Below, one piece after another: positions 16,165-24,742 of a DNA stretch of 64,000 bases; within the stretch, counting starts at the first letter, position 1, and each line of letters opens with the position of its first letter. Source of the DNA: Pseudoteredinibacter isoporae (lineage in GTDB: Bacteria; Pseudomonadota; Gammaproteobacteria; Pseudomonadales; Cellvibrionaceae). Position numbers and translations under genes: made by a program. The notes beneath the pieces were generated by a model. It worked only from the letters and a program-made list of their open reading frames with translations. It made no database searches and was not told where the DNA came from. The DNA lies in assembly GCF_011602085.1 (NCBI RefSeq), contig NZ_JAAONY010000001.1, positions 930,001-994,000 of the forward strand. Reading direction: 5' to 3'.

Positions 16165-16704
16165 TTACAGCGGAAGTCTGACCCATGCATAGCTTGCCAA
16201 GGCGGTCAAAATTATGGCCAAACGCCATAGCTTATCGCTGACAAAACTGTAGATGATCAAGCTCGCCCAAAGGCTGGGAAACAGAAAGGTAGCAACTGTC
16301 ATCTGTTCCGGCTCGCCCAGGGGAAGGTCGTAGCTGATGGCAATACTGGCGTAGGCGGTGATGCCTCCGATAATCAACACGTAAAATAGAAATCGTAAAA
16401 TAAAAAGGACGATTTTTTTTACGTTGATTGCCAATGCTTTTTCAGCTTTGCCTTTCACGTTTCCCGGTTTCGCTTCGGGTGCCTGGTTCAATATCACTGC
16501 CCAGGCAATCAGACTGGCTGCGATGAAGAAATAACTCAGGCCAAATTCCCAACCCGCCAGGGACTTCCAACAAAACAGAGACGCTGCGAGGGCCAAAAGA
16601 GCGGCACTTCGAAACCACAGTTTGTTTTGCTTCGGCGCTTGCCAGGAAAAAAACAGGCAGCCAATCATGGCTGCCTGAGTGGTAAGTGCAAGGGTAAACC
16701 ACAT
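16165..16704 (-). CDS. Small membrane protein, apparent fusion of two PepSY-module partners
   Basis: A 179-residue protein with about six TM helices. The N-terminal half (1-80) resembles the 104-residue protein at 54907 (GWEFGLSYFFIAASLIAWAV here against GWEWGIPFLCCALMISGFCW there). The C-terminal half (about 97-179) resembles the 87-residue protein at 55223 (LPLGEPEQMTVATFLFPSLW with SDKLWRLAIILTAL, against LPLDKALHRTFWAGLSVPIT with RERFARAMWQVLAL). The two halves look like the DUF3325 and DUF3649 type small proteins that commonly sit between siderophore receptors and PepSY proteins. It lies 42 bases after the receptor gene and 49 before the PepSY gene. Function unknown beyond this association. 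Confidence 0.75.
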   Translation of the reverse strand: MWFTLALTTQAAMIGCLFFSWQAPKQNKLWFRSAALLALAASLFCWKSLAGWEFGLSYFFIAASLIAWAVILNQAPEAKPGNVKGKAEKALAINVKKIVLFILRFLFYVLIIGGITAYASIAISYDLPLGEPEQMTVATFLFPSLWASLIIYSFVSDKLWRLAIILTALASYAWVRLPL

Positions 16705-16746
16705 GCTAGTTACCTTATGTTGTTGTAGTTTTCGCTTCTTCTATGA

Positions 16747-18861
16747 TTAAAAGCTGTAGTTAATGCTGGCCGTAATCGTACGACGTACCCCGGGGAAACA
16801 ATCGCCGCGTGTCAGGCATGAGGTCAGATACTCTTTGTCGCTGATGTTGCGAATGTTCAGAGCGGTATCCCAGTTGTCGTTAATACGATAGCCCAGCATG
16901 GCATCGGCCAGGGTGTAGGAATCCGTTACATAACGAAGGGTAGCGGTTTCGGCAACACTTTTGCCAACATGGCGTACACCAAAGCCGGCGCGGAAACCGC
17001 CCAGAGATTCCGGTTCCCAACTTGCCCACAGAGAGGCGTTGCTTTCTGGTGTTGCAGCCAGTTCAAAACCGTTTGGATCCTTCGCATCCAGTTTCGATGC
17101 CGCCACCTGCAAGTAGAACTCACCCAGGCGAACATTACCTTCAAACTCGAAACCGTCCAGTTTGCTCACGCCCAACTGTTGGCCATTCGTCGCAGGCAAA
17201 GCGTTCGGGTTAGGTAGATTAGAGATTTCGATATCGAAGTAATTCAATGTGAAGATGCCAGGAAAACCGTCTGGCTGATACTTAATACCGATTTCTGTTT
17301 GTTCACCTTCTTCGGGTTTCTGCTGCGTTCCCTGGGCGGTTAGGCCAACAACGGTTTCGAAGGATTCGGCATAGCTGATGTAAGGAGAAATGCCGTTATC
17401 AAAGGCATACAAAATACCAGCGCTTAAAGAAACGGCATCGTCTTTTTGCACGCTGCTGCCGTTGTCGTTTTCAACTTCGTCATAACGTAAACCCGCTGTC
17501 AGGTGCCAGTTGCCAATGGTCATCAAATCCGAGATATAAACACCCACGTCTTCAACGCCCTGTTCCGGGTTGTTGGTGTAAATTGCGTCGAATACGGCCT
17601 GATCAGGTGCGCCAGGGTAAACCGGGTTGGCCAGATCCAATACATAACGCAAATCGCCTTGCAGTACGCCGCCGCCGAAGAAATAGGAAAAGTTATTGTC
17701 GGTGGTGACATCCTGGTACTGAACACCCGAGAGCACTTCGTGCTCAATGGCACCGGTGACAAAATTGGCGGTCAATCGAATGTCCGCAGCGTATTGCTCG
17801 GAAGTGTTGTCAGCCTGGTAGAAGGTACGTGGCACGGTAGTCGGAGTTGCCGATGGTACGCCACTCAGATAACGGCTATTCCCGTCACCAGTGAACGCCG
17901 CCCAGGCCTGATGATAATCTGCTTCACCATCGCGCCACAGAGCGGTGGCTTGTACTTTAAATGTGTCGTTAATGCGATGAGTGGCCAGGAAGGTGACTTG
18001 CTTACTTTCGGTATTGAAACGATTAAATCCGGGCTCGCCAACATAGACGTCCTGATCCAGGTAGCTGCCATCGGCCAGTGGAAACAATGTACCAACAACA
18101 GGAATAAACTGTGAGGCGCTATCGCTGTCGGTGTCATTGTACAAACCGATCAGAGTCATGCTGGTGTCATCGCTCGGCTGATAGGTGATCGATGGCATAA
18201 ACACTTTGGTTTCATCGGAAACGTGATCAACCTGGGTATCGCTGTCACGGTATTTACCCACAAGGCGATACAACCATGTTCCGTCTTCGCTCAGCGGGCC
18301 GGTAACATCAACGGCAATTTGACGGCGATCAAAGTTACCAATCTCGGCCACGACTTCGCCAGCTTGTTCATCTTTAGGGGTTTTGGAAACGTAGTTCACC
18401 AAACCACCCGGGGACCCTTGTCCATACAAAACAGAAGCCGGGCCTTTTAACACCTCTACTTGCTCAATGGTGTATACGTCGGCTCGAGAAGCGTTGTAGC
18501 TGCCAAACAGTTCCTGAATCGAGTCGCGATAACGAGGGATCTCAAGACCACGAGAGCGAATCCAATCGCCACGGGTTGCGAAACCGTAAGTTTCGGCGGT
18601 TACCCCGGCCAGGTAACTTACGGTTTGTGACAGGTTCAAAGCACCTTTTTCGATGAATTGATCGGCCGTTTCGATAGAGACAGAGCGTGCCAATTCCAGA
18701 ATGGGGGTACTGTGCTTAAGTGCACTGAAGTCACGCAGCTCGCCAACCACTTCAACGGTTTCAATTTCGTCGTTTGTGGCTTCTTCAGCCAGGCTGGTCT
18801 GGGCGATTGCGCTGGCGAGCACACTTAGGCACAGCGCACCTCTGCGGTACTGAGATTTCAT
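16747..18861 (-). CDS. TonB-dependent siderophore receptor
   Basis: About 704 residues from the ATG at 18861, which has a good ribosome site (AGAGGAG) and gives a signal peptide (MKSQYRRGALCLSVLASAIA, cleaved near SLAEEA). A longer frame from 18927 would place the signal peptide internally. The plug domain contains VEVLKGPASVLYGQGSPGG (about 118-136) and SKTPKDEQAGEV. The 22-strand barrel ends with the outer-membrane signal SINYSF. Siderophore receptors of this type import ferric siderophores using TonB energy. It is the first gene of an operon with the fused small membrane protein and the PepSY protein. A Fur-box-like sequence overlaps its promoter. The substrate cannot be told from sequence alone. 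Confidence 0.93.
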   Translation of the reverse strand: MKSQYRRGALCLSVLASAIAQTSLAEEATNDEIETVEVVGELRDFSALKHSTPILELARSVSIETADQFIEKGALNLSQTVSYLAGVTAETYGFATRGDWIRSRGLEIPRYRDSIQELFGSYNASRADVYTIEQVEVLKGPASVLYGQGSPGGLVNYVSKTPKDEQAGEVVAEIGNFDRRQIAVDVTGPLSEDGTWLYRLVGKYRDSDTQVDHVSDETKVFMPSITYQPSDDTSMTLIGLYNDTDSDSASQFIPVVGTLFPLADGSYLDQDVYVGEPGFNRFNTESKQVTFLATHRINDTFKVQATALWRDGEADYHQAWAAFTGDGNSRYLSGVPSATPTTVPRTFYQADNTSEQYAADIRLTANFVTGAIEHEVLSGVQYQDVTTDNNFSYFFGGGVLQGDLRYVLDLANPVYPGAPDQAVFDAIYTNNPEQGVEDVGVYISDLMTIGNWHLTAGLRYDEVENDNGSSVQKDDAVSLSAGILYAFDNGISPYISYAESFETVVGLTAQGTQQKPEEGEQTEIGIKYQPDGFPGIFTLNYFDIEISNLPNPNALPATNGQQLGVSKLDGFEFEGNVRLGEFYLQVAASKLDAKDPNGFELAATPESNASLWASWEPESLGGFRAGFGVRHVGKSVAETATLRYVTDSYTLADAMLGYRINDNWDTALNIRNISDKEYLTSCLTRGDCFPGVRRTITASINYSF

Positions 18862-18882
18862 GGGAACTCCTCTAAAAACACA

Positions 18883-18911
18883 AATGATAGTAATAATGGT
18901 TCCCATTATCT
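18883..18911 (-). promoter_or_regulatory. Candidate Fur box upstream of the siderophore receptor
   Basis: The stretch reads AATGATAGTAATAATGG followed by TTCCCATTATCT. It is built from GATAAT/ATTATC-like units that match the Fur consensus loosely, and it overlaps the -10 element of the receptor promoter. A siderophore receptor gene is the usual Fur target. Confidence 0.6.
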
Positions 18912-18933
18912 CAGTCGGTTGTACCAATTACAA
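18905..18933 (-). promoter_or_regulatory. Promoter of the siderophore receptor operon
   Basis: On the minus strand TTGTAA (18933-18928), a 17-base spacer and GATAAT (18910-18905). The start point would lie near 18898, inside the candidate Fur box, about 37 bases before the ATG at 18861. Confidence 0.5.
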
Positions 18934-19167
18934 TTGACGAGACCCGACAATAGTGCGGTAAAACAGGTCTGTAGGGTGGTGACAAATTCGTCCCGGGTGG
19001 TGTCCTAATAGCCAGTAGGCATATGCTTAGATCTTTTTCGACATAAAGAACGGCTCGGCGGTGGGTATGACCCTGCTTATATCAGGGGTTGTTTTGAGCG
19101 AAGCTGGGGTTTGAATTTTTTTTCAAAAACACCCAATTACACTCAGCGTCCAACTTAAGGAGGTTGT
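18934..19167. other. Non-coding spacer ahead of the SUMF1-fold genes
   Basis: No convincing ORF. At 19105-19134 a T-run is flanked by TGGGGTTTGAA and TTCAAAAACACCCA, an imperfect inverted repeat that could form a leader hairpin. It is followed by the strong ribosome site AAGGAGG just before the ATG at 19168. No clear promoter was picked. Confidence 0.4.
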
Positions 19168-20055
19168 ATGTCGAGTGTCAGATTTCAGTGGCCCTTAATG
19201 CTATCAGCGTTATGGGTAGCCAATATCCAGGCTGCCGATGGTGAGAATAGTGCAGTTAAAAGCCTGTCCGAAGCGCAGTTTGCAAAGCTCTATCAGTCGG
19301 TGAAGATCAAGCCTGAGCATCGGGAAATGATCCTGATTCCCTCTGCGGAATTTTCCATGGGATGTGATCCCTATCGCGATGAAGTGTGCAGTTATGTGCC
19401 CGAAGAGCAGCAACATAAGGTCTATGTGAGTGCTTTCAAGATCGATAAATACGAAGTAACCACCAATAAATATGCGGAGTGTGTCAACGCACGCGAATGC
19501 GACCTCCCGACCGTGGGCGGCATTATGCATTATGGCGATCCCGAAGCCGGTAACTTCCCCATCAATGGTGTGTCTTGGTATCAGGCAAAAAAATATTGCG
19601 AGTGGGAAGGCAAGCGTCTGCCAACATCGGCAGAGTGGGAATTGGCAGCACGAGGAACCGATGGTCGAACCTTTCCCTGGGGTGAAGAGAAACCCGATTG
19701 TACGCGAGCGGTCATGGACCGCGAGGAAGCCGGCTTCCTTGGTTGCGGAACTGGCAACAGTCTCGATGTAGGTTCCAAGCCCAAAGGTGCCTCACCCTAC
19801 GGCGTTATGGATATGGCCGGAAACCTATGGGAGTGGACCAGTGATTGGTACGACGAAACCTATTATTTCGACAGTGCCTACAGCAATCCCAAAGGGCCTG
19901 AGTACGGCGAACTGAAAATCACCCGTGGCGGTGATTTCTTAAGTCGCCAGAGTTACGAGCTTCGAACCACGGGCCGTTTTCCTTATTATCCTTCCAACCC
20001 GAGCCCGGCGATTGGGTTTCGCTGTGTATTTGATGATGTCGCTGAGGTGAAATGA
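19168..20055 (+). CDS. Secreted SUMF1 (formylglycine-generating-enzyme fold) protein, first of two
   Basis: 295 residues with a signal peptide (about 1-22, ending NIQAAD). The SUMF1/FGE-sulfatase fold runs from about residue 50 (REMILIPSAEFSMGCDP) through DKYEVTTNKYAECV, GKRLPTSAEWELAARG, PWGEEKPDC, GVMDMAGNLWEWTSDW and the final IGFRCVFD. The segment that in true FGE holds the two active-site Cys (SYCYRYR region) reads RQSYELRTTGRF, with no Cys, so formylglycine formation is unlikely. Many other Cys suggest disulfides in the periplasm. Strong ribosome site AAGGAGG. It is followed after 1 base by a paralogue. Function unknown; SUMF1-fold proteins of this kind act as binding or maturation factors. 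Confidence 0.85.
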   Translation: MSSVRFQWPLMLSALWVANIQAADGENSAVKSLSEAQFAKLYQSVKIKPEHREMILIPSAEFSMGCDPYRDEVCSYVPEEQQHKVYVSAFKIDKYEVTTNKYAECVNARECDLPTVGGIMHYGDPEAGNFPINGVSWYQAKKYCEWEGKRLPTSAEWELAARGTDGRTFPWGEEKPDCTRAVMDREEAGFLGCGTGNSLDVGSKPKGASPYGVMDMAGNLWEWTSDWYDETYYFDSAYSNPKGPEYGELKITRGGDFLSRQSYELRTTGRFPYYPSNPSPAIGFRCVFDDVAEVK

Positions 20056-20056
20056 T

Positions 20057-20857
20057 ATGGCTATTAATATGTGGATTGCCCTGGGCACTGTGTCTTTTGC
20101 CCAGGCACTGTATGGCGAAGTTCAACATCGAGAAATGATAAATATTCCTGCCGGTGAATTCACGATGGGCTGTAAAAAGTCTGATGGTGTTTACTGTTCT
20201 CCCGGCAGTGATACTCACAAAGTTTATCTTGATGAGTACAAGATCGATAAATATTTGGTGACCTTTGAACGTTACCAAGCGTGTATTGACAGTGGTTACT
20301 GTACCGAGCCGTATTATGGTGCAGCGTGTAACTATCAAATGAAATGGTCAGGCAATCATCCAGCGAATTGCATCACATACAAGCAAGCCGAAATGATTTG
20401 TGCCTATGAAGGCAAGCGTTTGCCGACAGAAGCCGAATGGGCCAAAGCGGCTCGGGGGCCGAAGGCCAATCTGTTTCCCTGGGGCAATACGCCTGAACCG
20501 AGTTGCGATCGAGTGGTGATGAATCAGCGAGTAGACGGTAACAAAATTGGTCCTGGCTGCGGTGCCGGTACAACACAAGCCGTGGGCAGCAAGCCCAAAG
20601 GGGCATCTCATTATGGTGTGATGGATATGGCGGGCAATGTCTTTGAGTGGACATCGGATTGGTACTCGGAAAGCTACTTTAAAAAGAGTCCTTATAAAAA
20701 CCCCAAAGGCCCGGCAAGTGGTAGCACAAAAGTTCTACGCGGCAGTGCCTGGACGGCAAAATACCGCGATGGTCTGGCACTGACTGTGCGCTGGCCCTAT
20801 GCGCCCGCGGGGCAGGGCTATATTGTCGGTGCGCGCTGTGCGCAGTCGGCTAACTGA
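20057..20857 (+). CDS. Secreted SUMF1-fold protein, second of two
   Basis: 266 residues, paralogue of the gene just upstream, in the same operon (1-base gap, ribosome site GAGGTGA before the ATG). A short signal peptide (MAINMWIALGTVSFAQALYG) is followed at once by the SUMF1 fold (REMINIPAGEFTMGCKK, DKYLVTFERYQAC, GKRLPTEAEWAKAARG, GVMDMAGNVFEWTSDW). It ends VGARCAQ. As in the partner, the FGE active-site Cys pair is missing (KYRDGLALTVRW in that place). About ten Cys, likely in disulfides. Its last 8 bases overlap the 3' end of the convergent TetR gene. Function unknown; the two may form a heterodimer. Confidence 0.84.
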   Translation: MAINMWIALGTVSFAQALYGEVQHREMINIPAGEFTMGCKKSDGVYCSPGSDTHKVYLDEYKIDKYLVTFERYQACIDSGYCTEPYYGAACNYQMKWSGNHPANCITYKQAEMICAYEGKRLPTEAEWAKAARGPKANLFPWGNTPEPSCDRVVMNQRVDGNKIGPGCGAGTTQAVGSKPKGASHYGVMDMAGNVFEWTSDWYSESYFKKSPYKNPKGPASGSTKVLRGSAWTAKYRDGLALTVRWPYAPAGQGYIVGARCAQSAN

Positions 20858-21491
20858 TTGGGGGAATACTTTTCTTCAACAGGGTGAGGATCAGTTCCAG
20901 GGATTCTCCCCGGTTTGAGGCCTTAGGGCCGTGTTGAAGAAATTGGTTATTGAGATGACTCAAGAGCGCCATCAAATGGATCGCGTCGGTGTGGGCGTTC
21001 GGAGAACTGAATAAGACGAAAAACGATTTCATCAGTTCAATGTCGGCCCGGTCCTGAGCGGCGATCTTTTTGGCAATGGCCGGGTAGTTGACCAGCTCGT
21101 TTCTAAACAAGCGGTCCAGTTCCATCAGGTAAACATATTGATCGTTGTTGGGTGTTGCCACTTCGAGCAGCACCTGACTGTATTTTTTCAGCACATCGTC
21201 TCGTTCACCCTGGGAGTTGAGGTCAGCCTTTGAAAAATTGTTGATCAGGGATTTTGCATAGTCCCGATAGTCCGCCATTTCCCGGTTGTAATGTGCCATA
21301 TAAAAATGAAAGGCAGACTCGATAAGGTTTTCAATGGTTTTGAAATGATAGGAAATGGAGCTGGGATACACGCCAGCCCGTTCGGAAACCGATTGAAATT
21401 TAATGCCTTTGATACCATCTTCGAGCAGAACATAAAGCGTTGCTTCTAGGATAGTGTCTTTACTGAATTGGCTGCGGTTTTTATCAGACAT
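20850..21491 (-). CDS. TetR family transcriptional regulator
   Basis: 213 residues. The N-terminal helix-turn-helix (about 12-58) shows the TetR pattern (TILEATLYVLLEDGIKGIKF, VSERAGVYPSSISYHFKTIE). The C-terminal ligand domain is all-helical and of no clear subfamily. It diverges from the membrane protein gene at 21644 with 152 bases between, so it probably represses that operon and itself. Within the gap, direct repeats GCTATGTATC and GCTGTGTATC surround a CAGCGCTG palindrome. Confidence 0.88.
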   Translation of the reverse strand: MSDKNRSQFSKDTILEATLYVLLEDGIKGIKFQSVSERAGVYPSSISYHFKTIENLIESAFHFYMAHYNREMADYRDYAKSLINNFSKADLNSQGERDDVLKKYSQVLLEVATPNNDQYVYLMELDRLFRNELVNYPAIAKKIAAQDRADIELMKSFFVLFSSPNAHTDAIHLMALLSHLNNQFLQHGPKASNRGESLELILTLLKKSIPPIS

Positions 21492-21529
21492 TGAGAGGCT
21501 CTGAAAACTTTGAGGTATTGCATGTCGGT

Positions 21530-21552
21530 GCTATGTATCAGCGCTGTGTATC
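21530..21552. promoter_or_regulatory. Candidate operator for the TetR regulator
   Basis: Two 10-base direct repeats that differ at one base (21530-21539 and 21543-21552) flank and overlap a perfect 8-base palindrome CAGCGCTG (21539-21546). It lies between the divergent TetR gene and its probable target operon. Proposed on position and symmetry only. Confidence 0.3.
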
Positions 21553-21643
21553 GCACTGCATAAAAACAAGCAATTAGCTTATCGAATAGTGAGGCTGGCG
21601 TCGAACCTTTCCCATCGACGATGCCTTGAAAAAGGAGAGAACC

Positions 21644-22135
21644 ATGACGGCGCTTTCGCATGATCAGTATAGAGCAATTGTCCACGGACTTTACAGTGTA
21701 GTGCTGGGCTTGCTGGGAGGTGTTTTTCTTATCTATAGTGCGTTGGATGAAGTCGCAATCTGGCCCTTCGGTGCCTGGTCGTGGTTGCTTCCTGGCGATG
21801 TTTCTTTGTGGCGAGCCATGCACACCGGGCCGTTGCTCAATGGTGTGTTAGCCATTGTTTTGGTGTATGTGTCCCACAGCCTGGGTGCCAGTTTTAAACA
21901 AGCCCGTCATATCGCTTACGCAGTGATTTTGATGGTCTGGGGCAACGCTTTGTTTTATGTCTTTCGAATCTGGGGCGAAACCCGAGGCCTGGCCGTGGAA
22001 AGTCAGCAGTTTGGTTATGGCAATTTGGCAGACTTTATCGCGATGTGCTCAGCATCGATTGCGATGGTCACAACCTTTTACGCCGTGATCCTGCTGATCG
22101 TTTTGGGACTGAACAAGCTAAGGAGTTTATCGTGA
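21644..22135 (+). CDS. Hypothetical inner-membrane protein
   Basis: 163 residues from the ATG at 21644, which has AAGGAG in front of it; an in-frame TTG at 21626 lies ahead of that ribosome site and is not likely. Four TM helices are visible at about 15-35, 57-77, 88-106 and 135-158. No known domain recognised. It overlaps the next gene by 4 bases (GTGA), so the two are translationally coupled, and both probably answer to the divergent TetR regulator. I cannot assign a function; co-occurrence with a PF10118 hydrolase suggests a role with lipid or hydrophobic substrates. Confidence 0.7.
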   Translation: MTALSHDQYRAIVHGLYSVVLGLLGGVFLIYSALDEVAIWPFGAWSWLLPGDVSLWRAMHTGPLLNGVLAIVLVYVSHSLGASFKQARHIAYAVILMVWGNALFYVFRIWGETRGLAVESQQFGYGNLADFIAMCSASIAMVTTFYAVILLIVLGLNKLRSLS

Positions 22136-22908
22136 GTTCAATCAGTGTGCGTCAACCAGATTTTAGCTTTCAGGAGGACTTGGCCCTGATGCCGGATCCG
22201 GACGATGCCTTGTATTCGGCATTCAGTTGTTCAGTGACCATTCTTGCGCCCCATATCGAACGTTTTCTGATTCGAGTGATGCGTCAGTGCAGTAAAGAGC
22301 TGGACAGCGCAAGCCTCAGGGATTCCCTGGTTGCCTTTTGTGGACAGGAGGCCAGTCACCTGAAAAACCATGACAAGCTCAATGATATTCTTCGTCAGAA
22401 ACTCAGCAAAACGGGAAGGCAGCGCTTGTTGAATGCCGAGGCTCAACTGCGTAGTGATTACGATCGTTTTTTCAAAGAAAAAGATACTCTGTTCAACTTG
22501 GCCTACGCCGAGGGTTTTGAGTCGGCAACCTGCGCGATGTCACTGTGGGCTTTTGAACATCAGACCTTGCAACACAGCCAGAAACCCTGGCGAGAGATTA
22601 TTGAATGGCATCTGGCAGAAGAAATCGAGCATCGCTGTGTGGCCTACAATGTCTACAAGGCCATGGGGGGCTCTTATACCCATCGACTAATCTGGGGTAG
22701 CTATGCTCAATGGCATTTGTATCGTTATCTGCATCGTTTCGGCTCAATATTTCTAAGTGAGTTTCCCGAGCGTAAGCAACATCGACATGTATTAAAACAG
22801 CATGGTCTATCGCTGGCTAAAAAACTGATGGCAACTTTGACTCCCTCTTATACGCCTGGAAAGGTTGATATGCCGGAGGGCTTGGATAAAATTTTATTGC
22901 GTTACTAG
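22132..22908 (+). CDS. Metal-dependent hydrolase of the PF10118 type
   Basis: 258 residues from a GTG start at 22132 with AAGGAG in front; a longer ATG frame from 22045 lies wholly inside the upstream gene and is rejected. Ferritin-like helices carry the family metal motifs FCGQEASHLKNHDKLND and HLAEEIEHRCVAYNVYKAMGG. The family is annotated as a predicted metal-dependent hydrolase and is structurally like di-iron helical bundles; its substrate is not known. Co-transcribed with the membrane protein and probably TetR-controlled. Confidence 0.82.
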   Translation: MSSISVRQPDFSFQEDLALMPDPDDALYSAFSCSVTILAPHIERFLIRVMRQCSKELDSASLRDSLVAFCGQEASHLKNHDKLNDILRQKLSKTGRQRLLNAEAQLRSDYDRFFKEKDTLFNLAYAEGFESATCAMSLWAFEHQTLQHSQKPWREIIEWHLAEEIEHRCVAYNVYKAMGGSYTHRLIWGSYAQWHLYRYLHRFGSIFLSEFPERKQHRHVLKQHGLSLAKKLMATLTPSYTPGKVDMPEGLDKILLRY

Positions 22909-22935
22909 TTGCACAGAAAAGAGGCGGACAAGTGT

Positions 22936-24525
22936 TTAATTCAGTTGCCCGTCTTCAATCATTTCCAGCGTTTCCACCACATGTTCGGCAAAACCATGGC
23001 CGCCTTCGTAGTAGAGGTTGTAGGTGACGCAGCCCATGCGTTTGAGTTGACCGATTTCATCGGGGAAGCGGGCGATGACTGCGATTTGTCCTTTGTAACC
23101 CAGGCGTTGAATCAACTCGACCACCTCTACGTTTTCGCCGTGGTTGGCGAGGCTGATCAGAATAATGCGAATGCTGTCCAGGTTCACCTGCTGCCAAAAG
23201 TCCTGGTCACTGGCGTCGGCACGAACCACGCGATAGCCTTCGCGCAATAATCGTTTGGATTTTTTATCCCCTTCTTCAACGCCAACCACTCGGCCCGGAT
23301 AGGCGTGACGCAGATAGCGATAGGCACCGACACCCACACGCCCCATACCCAAAACCAACACATCGGTTTGCTCTAGATCTGGCCCTTCTTCCTGGGGCAA
23401 ACGCTTTTCCAGTTCAAAGCGCGTGAACAGGTGGCGGTAACGATTGTAGATACCGTGGGCTTTGTCGTTGATGGGAGCGGCGATAAAAAATGACAGCGCG
23501 ACGGCAATGGCCAGTGTGACAACCCAGTCCTGAGGCAAAACACCATTACTGGCGGCGAGGGCGGCGACAATTAAACCGAACTCGCTGTAATTGGATAGCG
23601 ACAGTGACGCCAGCAGGGAGGTTCGGGCTCGCAGGTGGGTGATGGTCATCAGCCAATAAAACAGCAATGGTTTAAAGCCGCCCGCGAAGGCCAACCCGAG
23701 GGCGAGGATCAGCATGGAAATATCGGGCAGCCCATTCAAACCGATGCTGAGGAAAAACCCCACCAGGAAAATATCTTTAAAGCTCAACAGTGCTTTGGAA
23801 AGCTCATTGGATTTAATACCGCCAGCTAACAGGACACCAAACACCAGGGCACCGAGATCGCCTTTCACATTGCAGAGCTCGAACAGTTTCGCGCCCCCAA
23901 AGGCAATACCAATTCCGAACAGAACCAGCAGTTCACCGTGGCCGCTGCTGGCCAGTAAACGGTGTAAAAAAGGGCGCGCCGGAATCAGCAGGAACAAAAG
24001 CAGTGCGGTCCAGTCTGGAGACTTGCCCGTGCTCATGGCCAGGAAAAAGACCGCTGCCAAATCCTGAATAATTAATATGCCAATGGCCACATTCGCGTGG
24101 ATGGACGAAGTCTCACCGTGTTGCTCAAAGACTTTTACCGCAAATACCGTACTGGAAAAAGACAGTGCAAAAGCGATGGTCCAGATGGCGGTGCTGTCGA
24201 GACTACTCAGGCTCGCAATCCAGGGGGCGAGCATCATAAACAGAATGCCGAAACTGACCGTAGAGATCAGCATATGGCTGGAAGCCACCGCCCATATCTG
24301 GGGGGCAATTAAATCCCGCACATTGAGTTTCAGGCCGATGGTAAAAAGCAGGAGAGTTACGCCGGCATTGGCGATGGTATCAATGATTGTGCTTGAGTTG
24401 CTGTCCAGGCCAAACCCGTGAATCAGAAAGCCGGCCAGCAAATAGCCCAGCATGGGGGGAAAGCCTATTCGCTTAAAGCTCAGGCCAGCGAAGAGCGCAA
24501 TAATGATGATAATAGGATCCAGCAT
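22936..24525 (-). CDS. CPA2-family monovalent cation:proton antiporter with TrkA-N domain
   Basis: A 529-residue inner-membrane transporter. The first 370 residues hold about 12 TM helices of the Na+/H+ exchanger fold (start MLDPIIIIIALFAGLSFKRI; ion region around GDLGALVFGVLLAGG). From about residue 388 comes a Rossmann RCK/TrkA-N domain (DVLVLGMGRVGVGAYRYLR, VGVEEGDKKSKRLLREG, RADASDQDFW) that binds a nucleotide and gates transport. The layout is that of KefB/KefC and YbaL-type potassium efflux systems. No ancillary KefF/KefG gene is nearby. It is convergent with the PF10118 gene. The exact ion cannot be told. Confidence 0.87.
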   Translation of the reverse strand: MLDPIIIIIALFAGLSFKRIGFPPMLGYLLAGFLIHGFGLDSNSSTIIDTIANAGVTLLLFTIGLKLNVRDLIAPQIWAVASSHMLISTVSFGILFMMLAPWIASLSSLDSTAIWTIAFALSFSSTVFAVKVFEQHGETSSIHANVAIGILIIQDLAAVFFLAMSTGKSPDWTALLLFLLIPARPFLHRLLASSGHGELLVLFGIGIAFGGAKLFELCNVKGDLGALVFGVLLAGGIKSNELSKALLSFKDIFLVGFFLSIGLNGLPDISMLILALGLAFAGGFKPLLFYWLMTITHLRARTSLLASLSLSNYSEFGLIVAALAASNGVLPQDWVVTLAIAVALSFFIAAPINDKAHGIYNRYRHLFTRFELEKRLPQEEGPDLEQTDVLVLGMGRVGVGAYRYLRHAYPGRVVGVEEGDKKSKRLLREGYRVVRADASDQDFWQQVNLDSIRIILISLANHGENVEVVELIQRLGYKGQIAVIARFPDEIGQLKRMGCVTYNLYYEGGHGFAEHVVETLEMIEDGQLN

Positions 24526-24742
24526 TGGGTGCTCGCTTAATGGCTATGGTTAATCTGGCCTGTCTGTATTTTAGCGTATTTTGTCGATAAGTCGCTGTTT
24601 TATAGATTTATTAGGAATAACTTTGTCCCACTATTGGCTGGTTTGTCGTCTAAACTTCTGCCTCAAGGTACTTAGTGCGCAATAAATCACCACAAAGGCG
24701 CTACTGGCCAGGCATCTGTGACAGGAAGTAAGGGAATTTGAT

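Noticed and set aside
19168-20857. Calling the SUMF1 pair sulfatase-activating enzymes
   Set aside because: The Cys residues that make formylglycine are missing in both, and no Cys-type sulfatase is nearby.
22045-22131. ATG start for the PF10118 protein inside the upstream gene
   Set aside because: The GTG at 22132 has AAGGAG in front and gives a normal N-terminus with a 4-base overlap.
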